Shown here: piece by piece, positions 16,623 to 24,325 of the stretch
Layout of the letters: every line of letters begins with the position of its first letter
Numbering within the stretch: position 1 is the first letter of the stretch
From: Methylobacterium sp. FF17
GTDB lineage: Bacteria > Pseudomonadota > Alphaproteobacteria > Rhizobiales > Beijerinckiaceae
Direction: 5' to 3'
NCBI RefSeq assembly: GCF_025813715.1
Contig: NZ_CP107532.1
Span: forward strand, 124,001 to 188,000
DNA length: 64,000 nt
Notes under the pieces: model-generated
What the model was told of the DNA's origin: nothing
Databases searched by the model: none
Seen by the model: the letters and a program-made list of their open reading frames with translations, nothing else
Program-made: the position numbers and the translations under genes

Positions 16623-17255
16623 TCAGATTTCGGTCGCTTCTGCCAGAGCGAGCGCGTCTTCAACGTCCACGCCGAGGTATCGTACCGTGCTCTCGATTTT
16701 TGTATGCCCGAGCAGAATTTGCACAGCGCGTAAGTTGCCGGTTCGCTTGTAGATCAATGACGCCTTTGTTCGACGTAGAGAATGAGTACCGTAGTCCTCA
16801 CGCCGTAGTCCTATGCCCGTCACCCATTCATCTACCAGACGGGCGTACTGCCGGGTGCTTATGTGCGCCTCATGGTTGATCCGGCTGGGAAAGGCGTAAT
16901 CGTCAAGCCCGCCACCTCGGCACCCCAACCAAGTCAAAATGCTGGTACGTGCTGGTTCAAGCAGTTCGAACTGTACAGGCCGTCCGGTCTTTCGCTGAAC
17001 GACGATGACGCGTGGACGGACGTGCCCACCGCTGACAAGCTCACCGATCTTCAATTTGACGATGTCACAACCGCGCAGCTTGCTGTCGATAGCAAGGTCG
17101 AACATGGCGCGGTCGCGTACACGTCGCTGCCCGTCAAGCCAGAAACGGATGGCCCAAACCTGCTGTGGTTTGAGAGCGCGTTTGGCACCGAGCTTCTGTC
17201 CTGCGTTCCACGGTCGACAGTTTTTGAAGGCTGGGTCGTGCTCTGAATGTCCCAT
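16623..17255 (-). CDS. tyrosine recombinase/integrase
   Basis: The 210-aa protein consists of little more than the catalytic domain of phage-type integrases. The conserved residues are visible in order: Arg in DSKLRGCDIVKLKIG (about residue 60), Lys in VVQRKTGRPV (about 88), HSLRR (about 157-161), LLGH (about 181-184) and the nucleophile Tyr in TVRYLGVD (about 193). The N-terminal core-binding region is short (about 45 residues), as in a widespread small integrase family of Rhizobiales. No tRNA gene or att repeat is seen beside it. It lies between the IS and a stretch of decayed genes, consistent with an old mobile segment. Confidence 0.92.
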   Translation of the reverse strand: MGHSEHDPAFKNCRPWNAGQKLGAKRALKPQQVWAIRFWLDGQRRVRDRAMFDLAIDSKLRGCDIVKLKIGELVSGGHVRPRVIVVQRKTGRPVQFELLEPARTSILTWLGCRGGGLDDYAFPSRINHEAHISTRQYARLVDEWVTGIGLRREDYGTHSLRRTKASLIYKRTGNLRAVQILLGHTKIESTVRYLGVDVEDALALAEATEI

Positions 17256-17499
17256 CTCTCATCTCCCAACCGGTCCATGCCGGTAGATAGAAAGGGTGCT
17301 TCGAAACTAGCCTGCGCATCATCGGTTCGACGTTCGGTATGTGAGCCACAGAGCTGCCAAGCTTAAATTGCAGCCATGCTGCGTCCGATCCAACCCCGTC
17401 ATAGCGAGGGATCTGGCCGTTGCCCGACAGCAGAACTTTGCCGCGCAGTTCAAATTACTTCGACGGGACGCATCGTAGATGTCTCGCGCACTCGTACAG
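17256..17499. other. gene-free stretch upstream of the integrase
   Basis: I see no gene, repeat or strong structure here beyond the probable promoter of the integrase. The right part may include further, unrecognisable 5' sequence of the decayed metallophosphoesterase. Confidence 0.4.
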
Positions 17500-17713
17500 A
17501 ACCCAGGCATGCTAAATTCTCAGGCCATCCCGGGTAGCTACTAGGCCCATCGGATATGGCCTCGTTCCTGGCACGGCGACCTCCACGTCTACGGATATTT
17601 TCAAGGCAGCATTCTGCCCCCCTCAAACACTACTCGACGTCGGCGTCGATTGCGGGGAGTGGCGTCCTGTGACGTTGGGGGAAATCATGTTGAGGATGGC
17701 GGACGCCCCTTCA
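17500..17713 (+). pseudogene. decayed metallophosphoesterase remnant
   Basis: Translation in one frame gives NPGMLNSQAIPGSY, a stop (TAG), then AHRIWPRSWHGDLHVYG. After a frameshift near 17620-17635 it gives LLDVGVDCGEWRPVTLGEIM. These align in order with DPGMPKPVALWASHYGHRVWPLAWHGDLHLYG and SLDVGVDCWDWAPVRLGAI of the metallophosphoesterase at 42857-43407. The stop, the frameshift and loss of the GHSHG metal motif (GYFQG here) show it is dead. The N-terminal half is not recognisable. Confidence 0.75.
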
Positions 17714-17801
17714 CCCAACCCCGGTGCGGTGATGCCCGCAAGCCGGCGGCGGTATAATAGGGTCCGGAACCATGACACCGCAACGATTGGCCGGGCCTGT
17801 T

Positions 17802-18185
17802 TCAGGGCGGCGCCGTATCCTCGGCCTGCTCGGCTTCCACCAGGGAGAACACCACGGTCTCAAGCGCTACCGACTTCGAAAACGCGTTTCGCGACACGCG
17901 CCGTCCGATCGCTTGGCACATGAGGTGGATCTCGGGGCCCCTACCCGCCTCCGACGGGTAGAGGCGGCCCGTCCAACTCTTGATCCCATGCGGCACCACC
18001 GAGGCCGTCACGAACCCGATGAGGTCTCCCTCCGCCGTGCCGACCAGGATGCGGCCACGATGCGGCATCGGCATCTCGGTGGGGCCGGCTTCATACGTGC
18101 CGGACACCGCCTCCCCGAATTGCCAGAGTCGGATTTCGGCACCGGTCGCGCTGCGCCACGTCCCCTCAAACATTGAAACGTCCAC
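17802..18185 (-). CDS. avidin-like beta-barrel protein
   Basis: The 127-aa frame (GTG 18185; ATG 18173 is an alternative) follows the strand order of avidin/streptavidin: FEGTWRSATGAEIRL, then VSGTYEAG, a GFVTASVV strand, SWTGRLY, IHLMCQAIG and a final ETVVFSL strand. Streptavidin has GTWYNQLGS, LTGTYESA, LGWTVAW, TTWSGQY, INTQWLLTS and HDTFTKV at the same places. The GTW and SGTYE motifs and the SWTG strand are kept, but the Trp residues of GWTVAW and TQWLLT that line the biotin pocket are replaced (Phe and Met/Cys). No signal peptide is visible. Biotin binding is therefore doubtful; a related ligand or structural role is possible. The fold call is mine from pattern matching. Confidence 0.6.
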   Translation of the reverse strand: MDVSMFEGTWRSATGAEIRLWQFGEAVSGTYEAGPTEMPMPHRGRILVGTAEGDLIGFVTASVVPHGIKSWTGRLYPSEAGRGPEIHLMCQAIGRRVSRNAFSKSVALETVVFSLVEAEQAEDTAPP

Positions 18186-18300
18186 ACCTGCTCGCTCGGC
18201 CGGCTCCGGTCGGCGGCGCGCGATATCTATGCATGGCTATATCGCCATAGCCAACGCCTCCGACGATCGCGAAAAGTCCCGTCCCGATACGAGACCTCCC

Positions 18301-18829
18301 TCAGTCATGGGCTCGGGCGAGGTCACAGAACACAAAGTCGATGGGCTCGGCCACATCGTGCATCAGCCTGGGTACCGCCTCAGCATCGTCCAGGTCCACC
18401 ACCGGAACGCTGGCACGCTCTGAGGGGACGTCACTGGCCACGCCGACGATCAGCGAATCGCCTCGATAGAGGGCTGCCCGTTCGCATTGCGAAAGACCTG
18501 GATTTTCGGGATGGCCCTGCGCTTGAAGCCTCCGACCCCGACGAGGTTGCAAGGGCTCACCAGCCGGAGCAACTCAGCGAGGGTCGCCTCCGGCTCGTTG
18601 TCCAGCTCGTGGGCTTGGGCCCAGCGACGACCCGAGGAGACCAACACACCGCTCGCGCCGGCCCTGGGGTGCTTGTAGGAGTCCTTCCCCGGACGGTCGG
18701 TGTCGAAGTCGTGGTGGGCGGCTTAAGGTTCGCCACCTTCAGGCTACGTCCGACAAGAAAAGGGATGTCCCGCACCCGTAAGGTCCTCTTCCCGGCACCG
18801 CTCCATCCGGCAAGCCCTATCACCCGCAT
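18301..18829 (-). pseudogene. mobB: mobB (molybdopterin-guanine dinucleotide synthesis adaptor), frameshifted
   Basis: Three consecutive reading frames give one MobB protein. First comes MRVIGLAGWSGAGKRTLRVR with the P-loop (18829 down to about 18722). A one-base slip leads to HHDFDTDRPGKDSYKHPRAG and VLVSSGRRWAQAHELDNEPE up to a TGA near 18450. A second slip near 18490 restores LIVGVASDVPSERASVPVVDLDDAEAV to the end. The P-loop also reads GAGKRT where GKTT is usual. MobB delivers GTP/MPT for the bis-MGD cofactor. Its position just upstream of a bis-MGD formate dehydrogenase is meaningful, but this copy cannot be functional, so cofactor synthesis must rely on other genes. Confidence 0.82.
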
Positions 18830-19074
18830 CCCGAATATCGCCTGCTACCCTGCTCCCGAACGCCGACACCGTGGCGCTCCAACTTCGTTGGCAAGCCGGA
18901 GCCATGCTTCCAAGGCTCGCCCCCCGCGTCACGCCGGCAGTTTCAAACGATTGCAAATAAGATATACCACCTGAACTATATCGCGTATCGACGGTCAGCC
19001 TTAGGCTAAACGCCAGGCCACCGACAGAACGGGCACGCCATGCACCGCCTCACCGCTCCTTCGCGAGCCCGACC
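18830..19074 (+). promoter_or_regulatory. upstream region of the fdh1 operon
   Basis: The 245-bp spacer becomes AT-rich at 18940-18985. TTGCAA at 18951-18956, followed 19 bases later by CTATAT (18976-18981), is a weak candidate promoter for the 19075-24187 operon. I see no known operator. Confidence 0.3.
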
Positions 19075-19398
19075 ATGACCGGACATCCCACCTTCGCTGC
19101 GACCGGCCGGGCGGATGCGGTCACGCAAGCCTACGTCGATCAGGCGAAGCCGCCGCTCACGCAGGAGCTCGTCGAGCGGGTCCGCAAAGCGTTGGCTGAG
19201 ACGCTCGATCCCCCGGACGGGACCGGGTCGGAAGGAGACCTGCCTGGTCGTCTCAACGCCGCCCTGGACGCCTTCGAGGCGGAACTCCGGTCCATCGTCG
19301 GGCCGCGGGTCGCGTCGTTGGATACGGCCACCGGTGCCGTGACGATGGAACACCGCTCTGAAGCCGGCCAGCCGCTCCGGGCATTCGGCGGCCAATAG
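19075..19398 (+). CDS. small hypothetical protein ahead of fdh1B
   Basis: The 107-aa protein is hydrophilic and mostly helical (AVTQAYVDQAKPPLTQELVERVRKALAETL, then LPGRLNAALDAFEAELRSIVG) with no cysteine and no recognised domain. It lies 54 bp upstream of the fdh1 beta-subunit gene in the same direction and is probably in its operon. A role in enzyme maturation is possible by position only. Confidence 0.55.
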   Translation: MTGHPTFAATGRADAVTQAYVDQAKPPLTQELVERVRKALAETLDPPDGTGSEGDLPGRLNAALDAFEAELRSIVGPRVASLDTATGAVTMEHRSEAGQPLRAFGGQ

Positions 19399-19452
19399 AC
19401 CGAGCCCTGCCCGCACCCATCACCCGCACGAACACACGGAACCGGATCGCCC

Positions 19453-21171
19453 ATGAGTGAGGCCGCAGGGACAGTCAGGAATTTCTCCCACCCCGGCAAG
19501 GGCCGCAACAAGGCCCGCCCGGTGCCGAAGGGCCGCCAGGTCGAGCCGCGCGCCAAGGTCGAGATCGAGGAACTTCTCGGAACGCGCCCCCGCCAACGCG
19601 ATCTGCTGATCGAGCATCTCCACTTGATCCAGGACACCTACGGGCAGATCGGGGCGGACCACCTTGCGGCGCTGGCCGACGAGATGGGCCTCGCCTTCGC
19701 CGAGGTGTTCGAGACGGCGACGTTCTACGCCCACTTCGACGTGGTGAAGGAGGGCGACGCCGACATCCCGCGCCTGACCGTCCGCGTCTGCGACAGCATC
19801 ACCTGCGCGATGTTCGGGGCCGACGAATTGCTTACGACGCTCCAGTGCGAGCTGGCATCGGACCAGGTCCGCGTCGTGCGCGCCCCGTGTGTCGGGTTGT
19901 GCGACCACGCGCCCGCCGTCGAGGTCGGGCACAATTTCCTGCGCAAGGCCGATCTGGCATCCGTGCGGGCCGCGGTGGAAGCCGGCGACACCCATGCCCA
20001 CCTGCCCGACTACATCGATTACGACGCTTACCGGGCGACTGGTGGATACGCGACGCTCGACCGTCTTCGCAGCGGTGAACTCTCCGTCGACGACGTCTTC
20101 CAGGTGCTCGACGATGGCGGCTTGCGCGGCCTCGGCGGCGCCGGCTTCCCGACCGGACGCAAGTGGAGGTCGGTACGCGGCGAGCCTGGCCCGCGGCTGA
20201 TGGCGGTCAACGGCGACGAAGGCGAGCCCGGCACGTTCAAGGACCAGCTTTACCTCAACACCGATCCGCACCGCTTCCTCGAAGGCATGCTGATCGGCGC
20301 CCATGTGGTCGAGGCGCCGGACGTCTACATCTACCTACGCGACGAGTACCCGATCTCGCGCGAGATCCTGACCCGTGAAATCGCACGGATTCCTGCCGGA
20401 GGACCAAGCATCCATCTCCGCCGCGGGGCCGGGGCCTACATCTGCGGCGAGGAATCCTCGCTGATCGAGTCGCTCGAAGGCAAGCGCGGGCTCCCGCGGC
20501 ACAAGCCGCCGTTCCCGTTCCAAGTTGGCCTGTTCAATCGCCCGACCCTCATCAACAACATCGAGACGCTTTTTTGGGTTCGCGACCTTATCGGGCGCGG
20601 CGCCGGCTGGTGGAAGGGTCACGGCCGCAACGACCGCGTTGGCCTGCGCTCCTATTCGGTGTCGGGGCGCGTGAGGCAGCCCGGCGTGAAGCTGGCGCCC
20701 GCCGGCCTCACCATCCAGGAACTCATCGATGAGCACTGCGGCGGCATGCTGGAGGGGCACGCCTTCGCGGCATACCTGCCAGGTGGCGCGTCCGGTGGCA
20801 TCCTGCCAGCGTCGATGAACGACATCCCGCTCGATTTCGGCACCCTCGAAAAATATGGGTGCTTCATCGGTTCGGCGGCCGTCGTGGTGATGTCTGACCG
20901 GGACGACGTGCGCGGGGCCGCTCTGAACCTAATGCGGTTCTTTGAAGACGAGAGCTGCGGGCAGTGTACGCCCTGCCGCTCTGGCACCCAGAAGGCCCGC
21001 ATCCTAATGGAGGACCGTGTCTGGGACACCGAGCTTTTGGGGGAGCTTGCTCAATGCATGCGCGACTCCTCGATCTGTGGGTTGGGCCAGGCGGCCTCGA
21101 ACCCCCTGAGCAGCGTCATCCGGTTCTTCCCCGACCTCTTCCCGGCCTCCCGGGCGCTGGCTGCCGAATGA
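19453..21171 (+). CDS. fdh1B: NAD-dependent formate dehydrogenase, beta subunit (NuoE/NuoF fusion)
   Basis: The 572-aa subunit passes electrons from the alpha subunit to NAD+ in the cytosol. Residues about 30-185 are a NuoE-like thioredoxin-fold domain with the [2Fe-2S] cysteines in VCDSITCAM and APCVGLCDH. Residues about 215-560 are NuoF-like: the glycine-rich FMN loop GLGGAGFPTGRKW, the NADH-binding GDEGEPGTFKD, and the [4Fe-4S] motif SCGQCTPC (Cys 502, 505, 508) completed by Cys 542. The length equals the 572 residues known for the Methylorubrum extorquens FDH1 beta subunit. It is followed by the alpha subunit after 43 bp. Confidence 0.97.
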   Translation: MSEAAGTVRNFSHPGKGRNKARPVPKGRQVEPRAKVEIEELLGTRPRQRDLLIEHLHLIQDTYGQIGADHLAALADEMGLAFAEVFETATFYAHFDVVKEGDADIPRLTVRVCDSITCAMFGADELLTTLQCELASDQVRVVRAPCVGLCDHAPAVEVGHNFLRKADLASVRAAVEAGDTHAHLPDYIDYDAYRATGGYATLDRLRSGELSVDDVFQVLDDGGLRGLGGAGFPTGRKWRSVRGEPGPRLMAVNGDEGEPGTFKDQLYLNTDPHRFLEGMLIGAHVVEAPDVYIYLRDEYPISREILTREIARIPAGGPSIHLRRGAGAYICGEESSLIESLEGKRGLPRHKPPFPFQVGLFNRPTLINNIETLFWVRDLIGRGAGWWKGHGRNDRVGLRSYSVSGRVRQPGVKLAPAGLTIQELIDEHCGGMLEGHAFAAYLPGGASGGILPASMNDIPLDFGTLEKYGCFIGSAAVVVMSDRDDVRGAALNLMRFFEDESCGQCTPCRSGTQKARILMEDRVWDTELLGELAQCMRDSSICGLGQAASNPLSSVIRFFPDLFPASRALAAE

Positions 21172-21214
21172 CTGTCGAGATCACCCTTTCCACGCCTAAG
21201 CCCGGAGCGGACGC

Positions 21215-24187
21215 ATGAGCAATGCCCCCGAAACGTACGGCGAAAAGTCCGCAAGCCCCGAGGTCCGAGCCGACGCTGCGCAGGATGCCGGCGGCCAGGC
21301 GCAGGGCTCGAAGCCGGAAGCGGGCGGCGCCTACTCGCAGGGGGCGAAGTCCGGGGGGCAGGCCGCCCCCGAGCCGTCCGGGACGTTCGGCTTAAGGGAC
21401 GGCCCGGTCGCCCCGCCGTCGATCGCGTTCGAGTTCGACGGCCGGCAGGTCGAAGCCCGGCCGGGCGAGACGATCTGGGCGGTGGCCAAGCGTATCGGGA
21501 CGCACATCCCGCACCTCTGTCACAAGCCCGATCCCGGCTATCGCCCGGACGGCAACTGCCGTGCCTGCATGGTCGAGATCGAGGGCGAGCGCGTGCTAGC
21601 TGCCTCGTGCAAGCGGACCCCTGCCATCGGCATGAAGGTGAAGTCGGCATCCGAGCGGGCCACCAAGGCGCGAGCGATGGTGCTCGAACTGCTGGTCGCC
21701 GACCAGCCCGAGCGCGAGACCTCACATGACCCAACCTCACACTTCTGGGTTCAGGCCGACTTTCTAGACGTTACCGAAAGCCGCTTCCCGGCGGCCGAGC
21801 GATGGACCGGGGACTTCAGCCACCCGGCGATGAGCGTCAACCTCGACGCCTGCATCCAGTGCAATCTCTGCGTCCGGGCCTGCCGCGAGGTCCAGGTCAA
21901 CGACGTCATCGGCATGGCCTACCGCTCCGCCGAGGCCAAAATTGTGTTCGACTTCGACGACCCGATGGGCGGCTCGACCTGCGTCGCCTGTGGCGAATGC
22001 GTTCAGGCCTGCCCGACCGGGGCGCTGATGCCGTCCGCTTACCTCGACGCCGAGCACAAGACCCGCACGGTCTATCCCGACCGCGAGGTGACGTCGCTGT
22101 GCCCGTATTGCGGCGTCGGCTGCCAGGTCTCCTACAAGGTCAAGAACGAGCGGATCGTCTACGCTGAAGGCGTGGACGGGCCTGCGAACCACAACCGGCT
22201 CTGCGTGAAGGGTCGCTTCGGATTCGATTACATCCACCACCCCCATCGCCTGACGGCGCCGTTGATCCGGCTCGACAACGTCCCGAAGGACGCCAACGAC
22301 CAGGTCGATCCCGCCAACCCGTGGACCCACTTCCGCGAGGCGACCTGGGAAGAGGCCCTCGACCGCGCCGCAGGCGGCCTGACGACCGTCCGCGACACCC
22401 ACGGGCGCAGGTCCCTCGCCGGCTTCGGCTCGGCCAAGGGCTCGAACGAGGAGGCTTACCTCTTCCAGAAGCTCGTCCGGCTCGGCTTCGGCTCCAATAA
22501 CGTCGACCACTGCACGCGCCTGTGCCACGCGTCCTCGGTCGCCGCACTGATGGAAGGCCTGAATTCCGGCGCCGTCACGGCGCCGTTCTCGGCGGCGCTC
22601 GACGCCGAGGTCATCATCGTGATCGGTGCCAACCCGACCGTGAACCATCCGGTCGCGGCGACCTTCCTCAAGAATGCCGTGAAGCAGCACGGTGCCAAGC
22701 TGATCGTCATGGACCCTCGGCGGCAGGTCCTGTCTCGGCATGCCTTCAAGCACCTCGCCTTCAAGCCGGGCTCGGACGTCGCGATGCTGAACGCGATGCT
22801 CAACGTCATTGTCACGGAGCGGCTCTACGACGAGCAGTACATCGCCGGCTACACCGAGAACTTCGAGGCGCTGAAAGAGAAGATTGTCGACTTCACGCCG
22901 GAGAGGATGGCCCCGGTCTGCGGTATCGACGCTGAGACCCTGCGCGAGGTCGCCCGGCTCTACGCCCGGGCCAAGTCCTCGATCATCTTCTGGGGCATGG
23001 GCGTCAGCCAGCACGTTCACGGCACCGACAACGCGCGGTGCCTCATCGCGCTCGCCCTCATCACCGGTCAGATCGGGCGCCCGGGTACGGGGCTGCACCC
23101 GCTTCGGGGCCAGAATAACGTCCAGGGCGCGTCCGATGCAGGCCTGATCCCGATGGTCTATCCTGACTACCAGTCGGTTGAGAAGGAGGCGGTGCGCAAG
23201 CTCTTCGAGGAGTTCTGGGGCCAGTCCCTCGACCCGAAGAACGGGCTGACGGTCGTCGAGATCATGCGCGCAATCCACGCCGGCGAGATCAAGGGCATGT
23301 TCGTCGAAGGCGAGAATCCGGCGATGTCGGACCCGGATCTCAACCACGCCCGACACGCGCTGGCGATGCTGGACCACCTCGTCGTGCAGGACCTGTTCTT
23401 GACCGAGACCGCGTTCCACGCCGACGTAGTGCTGCCAGCCTCGGCTTTTGCCGAGAAGGCTGGTACGTTCACCAACACCGACCGTCGGGTGCAGATCGCC
23501 CAGCCGGTGGTGTCGCCGCCGGGCGATGCCCGCCAGGATTGGTGGATCATCCAGGAACTCGCCAACCGGATGGGGCTGGTCTGGAACTACCGCGGGCCGG
23601 CCGACATCTTCGCCGAGATGGCCCGAGTGATGCCCTCGTTCAACAACATCACCTGGGAGCGCCTGGAACGAGAGGGGGCGGTGACCTACCCGGTCGACGC
23701 GCCCGACAAGCCGGGCAACGAGATCATCTTCTACGCCGGCTTCCCGACCGAGAGCGGCCGGGCCAAGATCGTGCCGGCGGCCATCGTCCCGCCTGACGAG
23801 GTGCCGGACGCTGAATTCCCGATGGTACTGTCAACCGGCCGGGTGCTGGAGCACTGGCACACTGGCTCGATGACGCGGCGCGCCGGCGTCCTCGATGCGC
23901 TCGAACCGGAGGCGGTGGCCTTCCTGGCGCCAAAGGAGCTCTACCGCCTCGGCCTCGAACCGGGTGACACGATGAAACTGGAGACCCGTCGGGGGGCCGT
24001 CCACTTAAAGGTGCGATCCGACCGCGACGTGCCGGCTGGCATGATCTTCATGCCGTTCTGCTACGCCGAGGCCGCCGCCAACCTGTTGACCAACCCGGCG
24101 CTTGATCCGATGGGCAAGATCCCGGAGTTCAAGTTCTGTGCCGCCCGGGCCTCCGCGGTCAATGTGACTCATATGGCGGCCGAATAG
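21215..24187 (+). CDS. fdh1A: NAD-dependent formate dehydrogenase, catalytic alpha subunit (W/Mo)
   Basis: The 990-aa subunit oxidises formate to CO2 at a bis-MGD tungsten or molybdenum centre, giving NADH through Fdh1B, the last step of methanol oxidation. After a low-complexity, Gly/Ala-rich tail of about 65 residues come a NuoG-like [2Fe-2S] domain (CHKPDPGYRPDGNCRACMVE), two ferredoxin-like [4Fe-4S] motifs (CIQCNLCVRAC and CVACGECVQACPTGAL), and the CPYCGVGC cluster that opens the molybdopterin domain. The metal-ligating Cys is Cys437 in HCTRLCH; no selenocysteine is used. The C-terminal dinucleotide-binding domain is complete. The order beta-alpha and the sizes match FDH1 of M. extorquens, shown to be a tungsten enzyme; metal choice here is inferred. 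Confidence 0.97.
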   Translation: MSNAPETYGEKSASPEVRADAAQDAGGQAQGSKPEAGGAYSQGAKSGGQAAPEPSGTFGLRDGPVAPPSIAFEFDGRQVEARPGETIWAVAKRIGTHIPHLCHKPDPGYRPDGNCRACMVEIEGERVLAASCKRTPAIGMKVKSASERATKARAMVLELLVADQPERETSHDPTSHFWVQADFLDVTESRFPAAERWTGDFSHPAMSVNLDACIQCNLCVRACREVQVNDVIGMAYRSAEAKIVFDFDDPMGGSTCVACGECVQACPTGALMPSAYLDAEHKTRTVYPDREVTSLCPYCGVGCQVSYKVKNERIVYAEGVDGPANHNRLCVKGRFGFDYIHHPHRLTAPLIRLDNVPKDANDQVDPANPWTHFREATWEEALDRAAGGLTTVRDTHGRRSLAGFGSAKGSNEEAYLFQKLVRLGFGSNNVDHCTRLCHASSVAALMEGLNSGAVTAPFSAALDAEVIIVIGANPTVNHPVAATFLKNAVKQHGAKLIVMDPRRQVLSRHAFKHLAFKPGSDVAMLNAMLNVIVTERLYDEQYIAGYTENFEALKEKIVDFTPERMAPVCGIDAETLREVARLYARAKSSIIFWGMGVSQHVHGTDNARCLIALALITGQIGRPGTGLHPLRGQNNVQGASDAGLIPMVYPDYQSVEKEAVRKLFEEFWGQSLDPKNGLTVVEIMRAIHAGEIKGMFVEGENPAMSDPDLNHARHALAMLDHLVVQDLFLTETAFHADVVLPASAFAEKAGTFTNTDRRVQIAQPVVSPPGDARQDWWIIQELANRMGLVWNYRGPADIFAEMARVMPSFNNITWERLEREGAVTYPVDAPDKPGNEIIFYAGFPTESGRAKIVPAAIVPPDEVPDAEFPMVLSTGRVLEHWHTGSMTRRAGVLDALEPEAVAFLAPKELYRLGLEPGDTMKLETRRGAVHLKVRSDRDVPAGMIFMPFCYAEAAANLLTNPALDPMGKIPEFKFCAARASAVNVTHMAAE

Positions 24188-24199
24188 CCGCCGGCAGTC

Positions 24200-24325
24200 C
24201 TATATGGCGGTCGGCTTCATGAGCGTGGCGAGCTGGTCGAACTCGCCCGCGACGGCCTCGTACTCCAGCCGCTCCATGCGGAGGTAACCGTCGAGGAACT
24301 CCAATTCCCAGACGTTGCCGTCCGT
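24200..24325 (-). pseudogene. C-terminal gene remnant behind a kinase stop codon
   Basis: Directly after the kinase stop (24328-24326), and in the same frame, 41 further codons read DGNVWELEFLDGYLRMERLE and on to LMKPTAI before a TAG at 24202-24200. The composition is protein-like and unlike the kinase end, so this looks like the tail of another small gene whose head was lost. I cannot name its family. Confidence 0.4.

Noticed and set aside
16254..16733. 159-codon frame across the right IS end
   Set aside because: It crosses the inverted repeat and part of the integrase; it is better explained as the non-coding, RNA-encoding end of the element.
17061..17084. TGTCACA inside the integrase gene as a fourth ECF41 site
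   Set aside because: No CGTC at 16 bases downstream; it lies within a coding region and points the wrong way.
21764..23419. 551-codon open frame antisense to fdh1A
   Set aside because: It is rich in Arg, Val, Gly and Asp in shadow pattern, has no ribosome-binding site and lies wholly opposite a certain gene; high G+C creates such frames.
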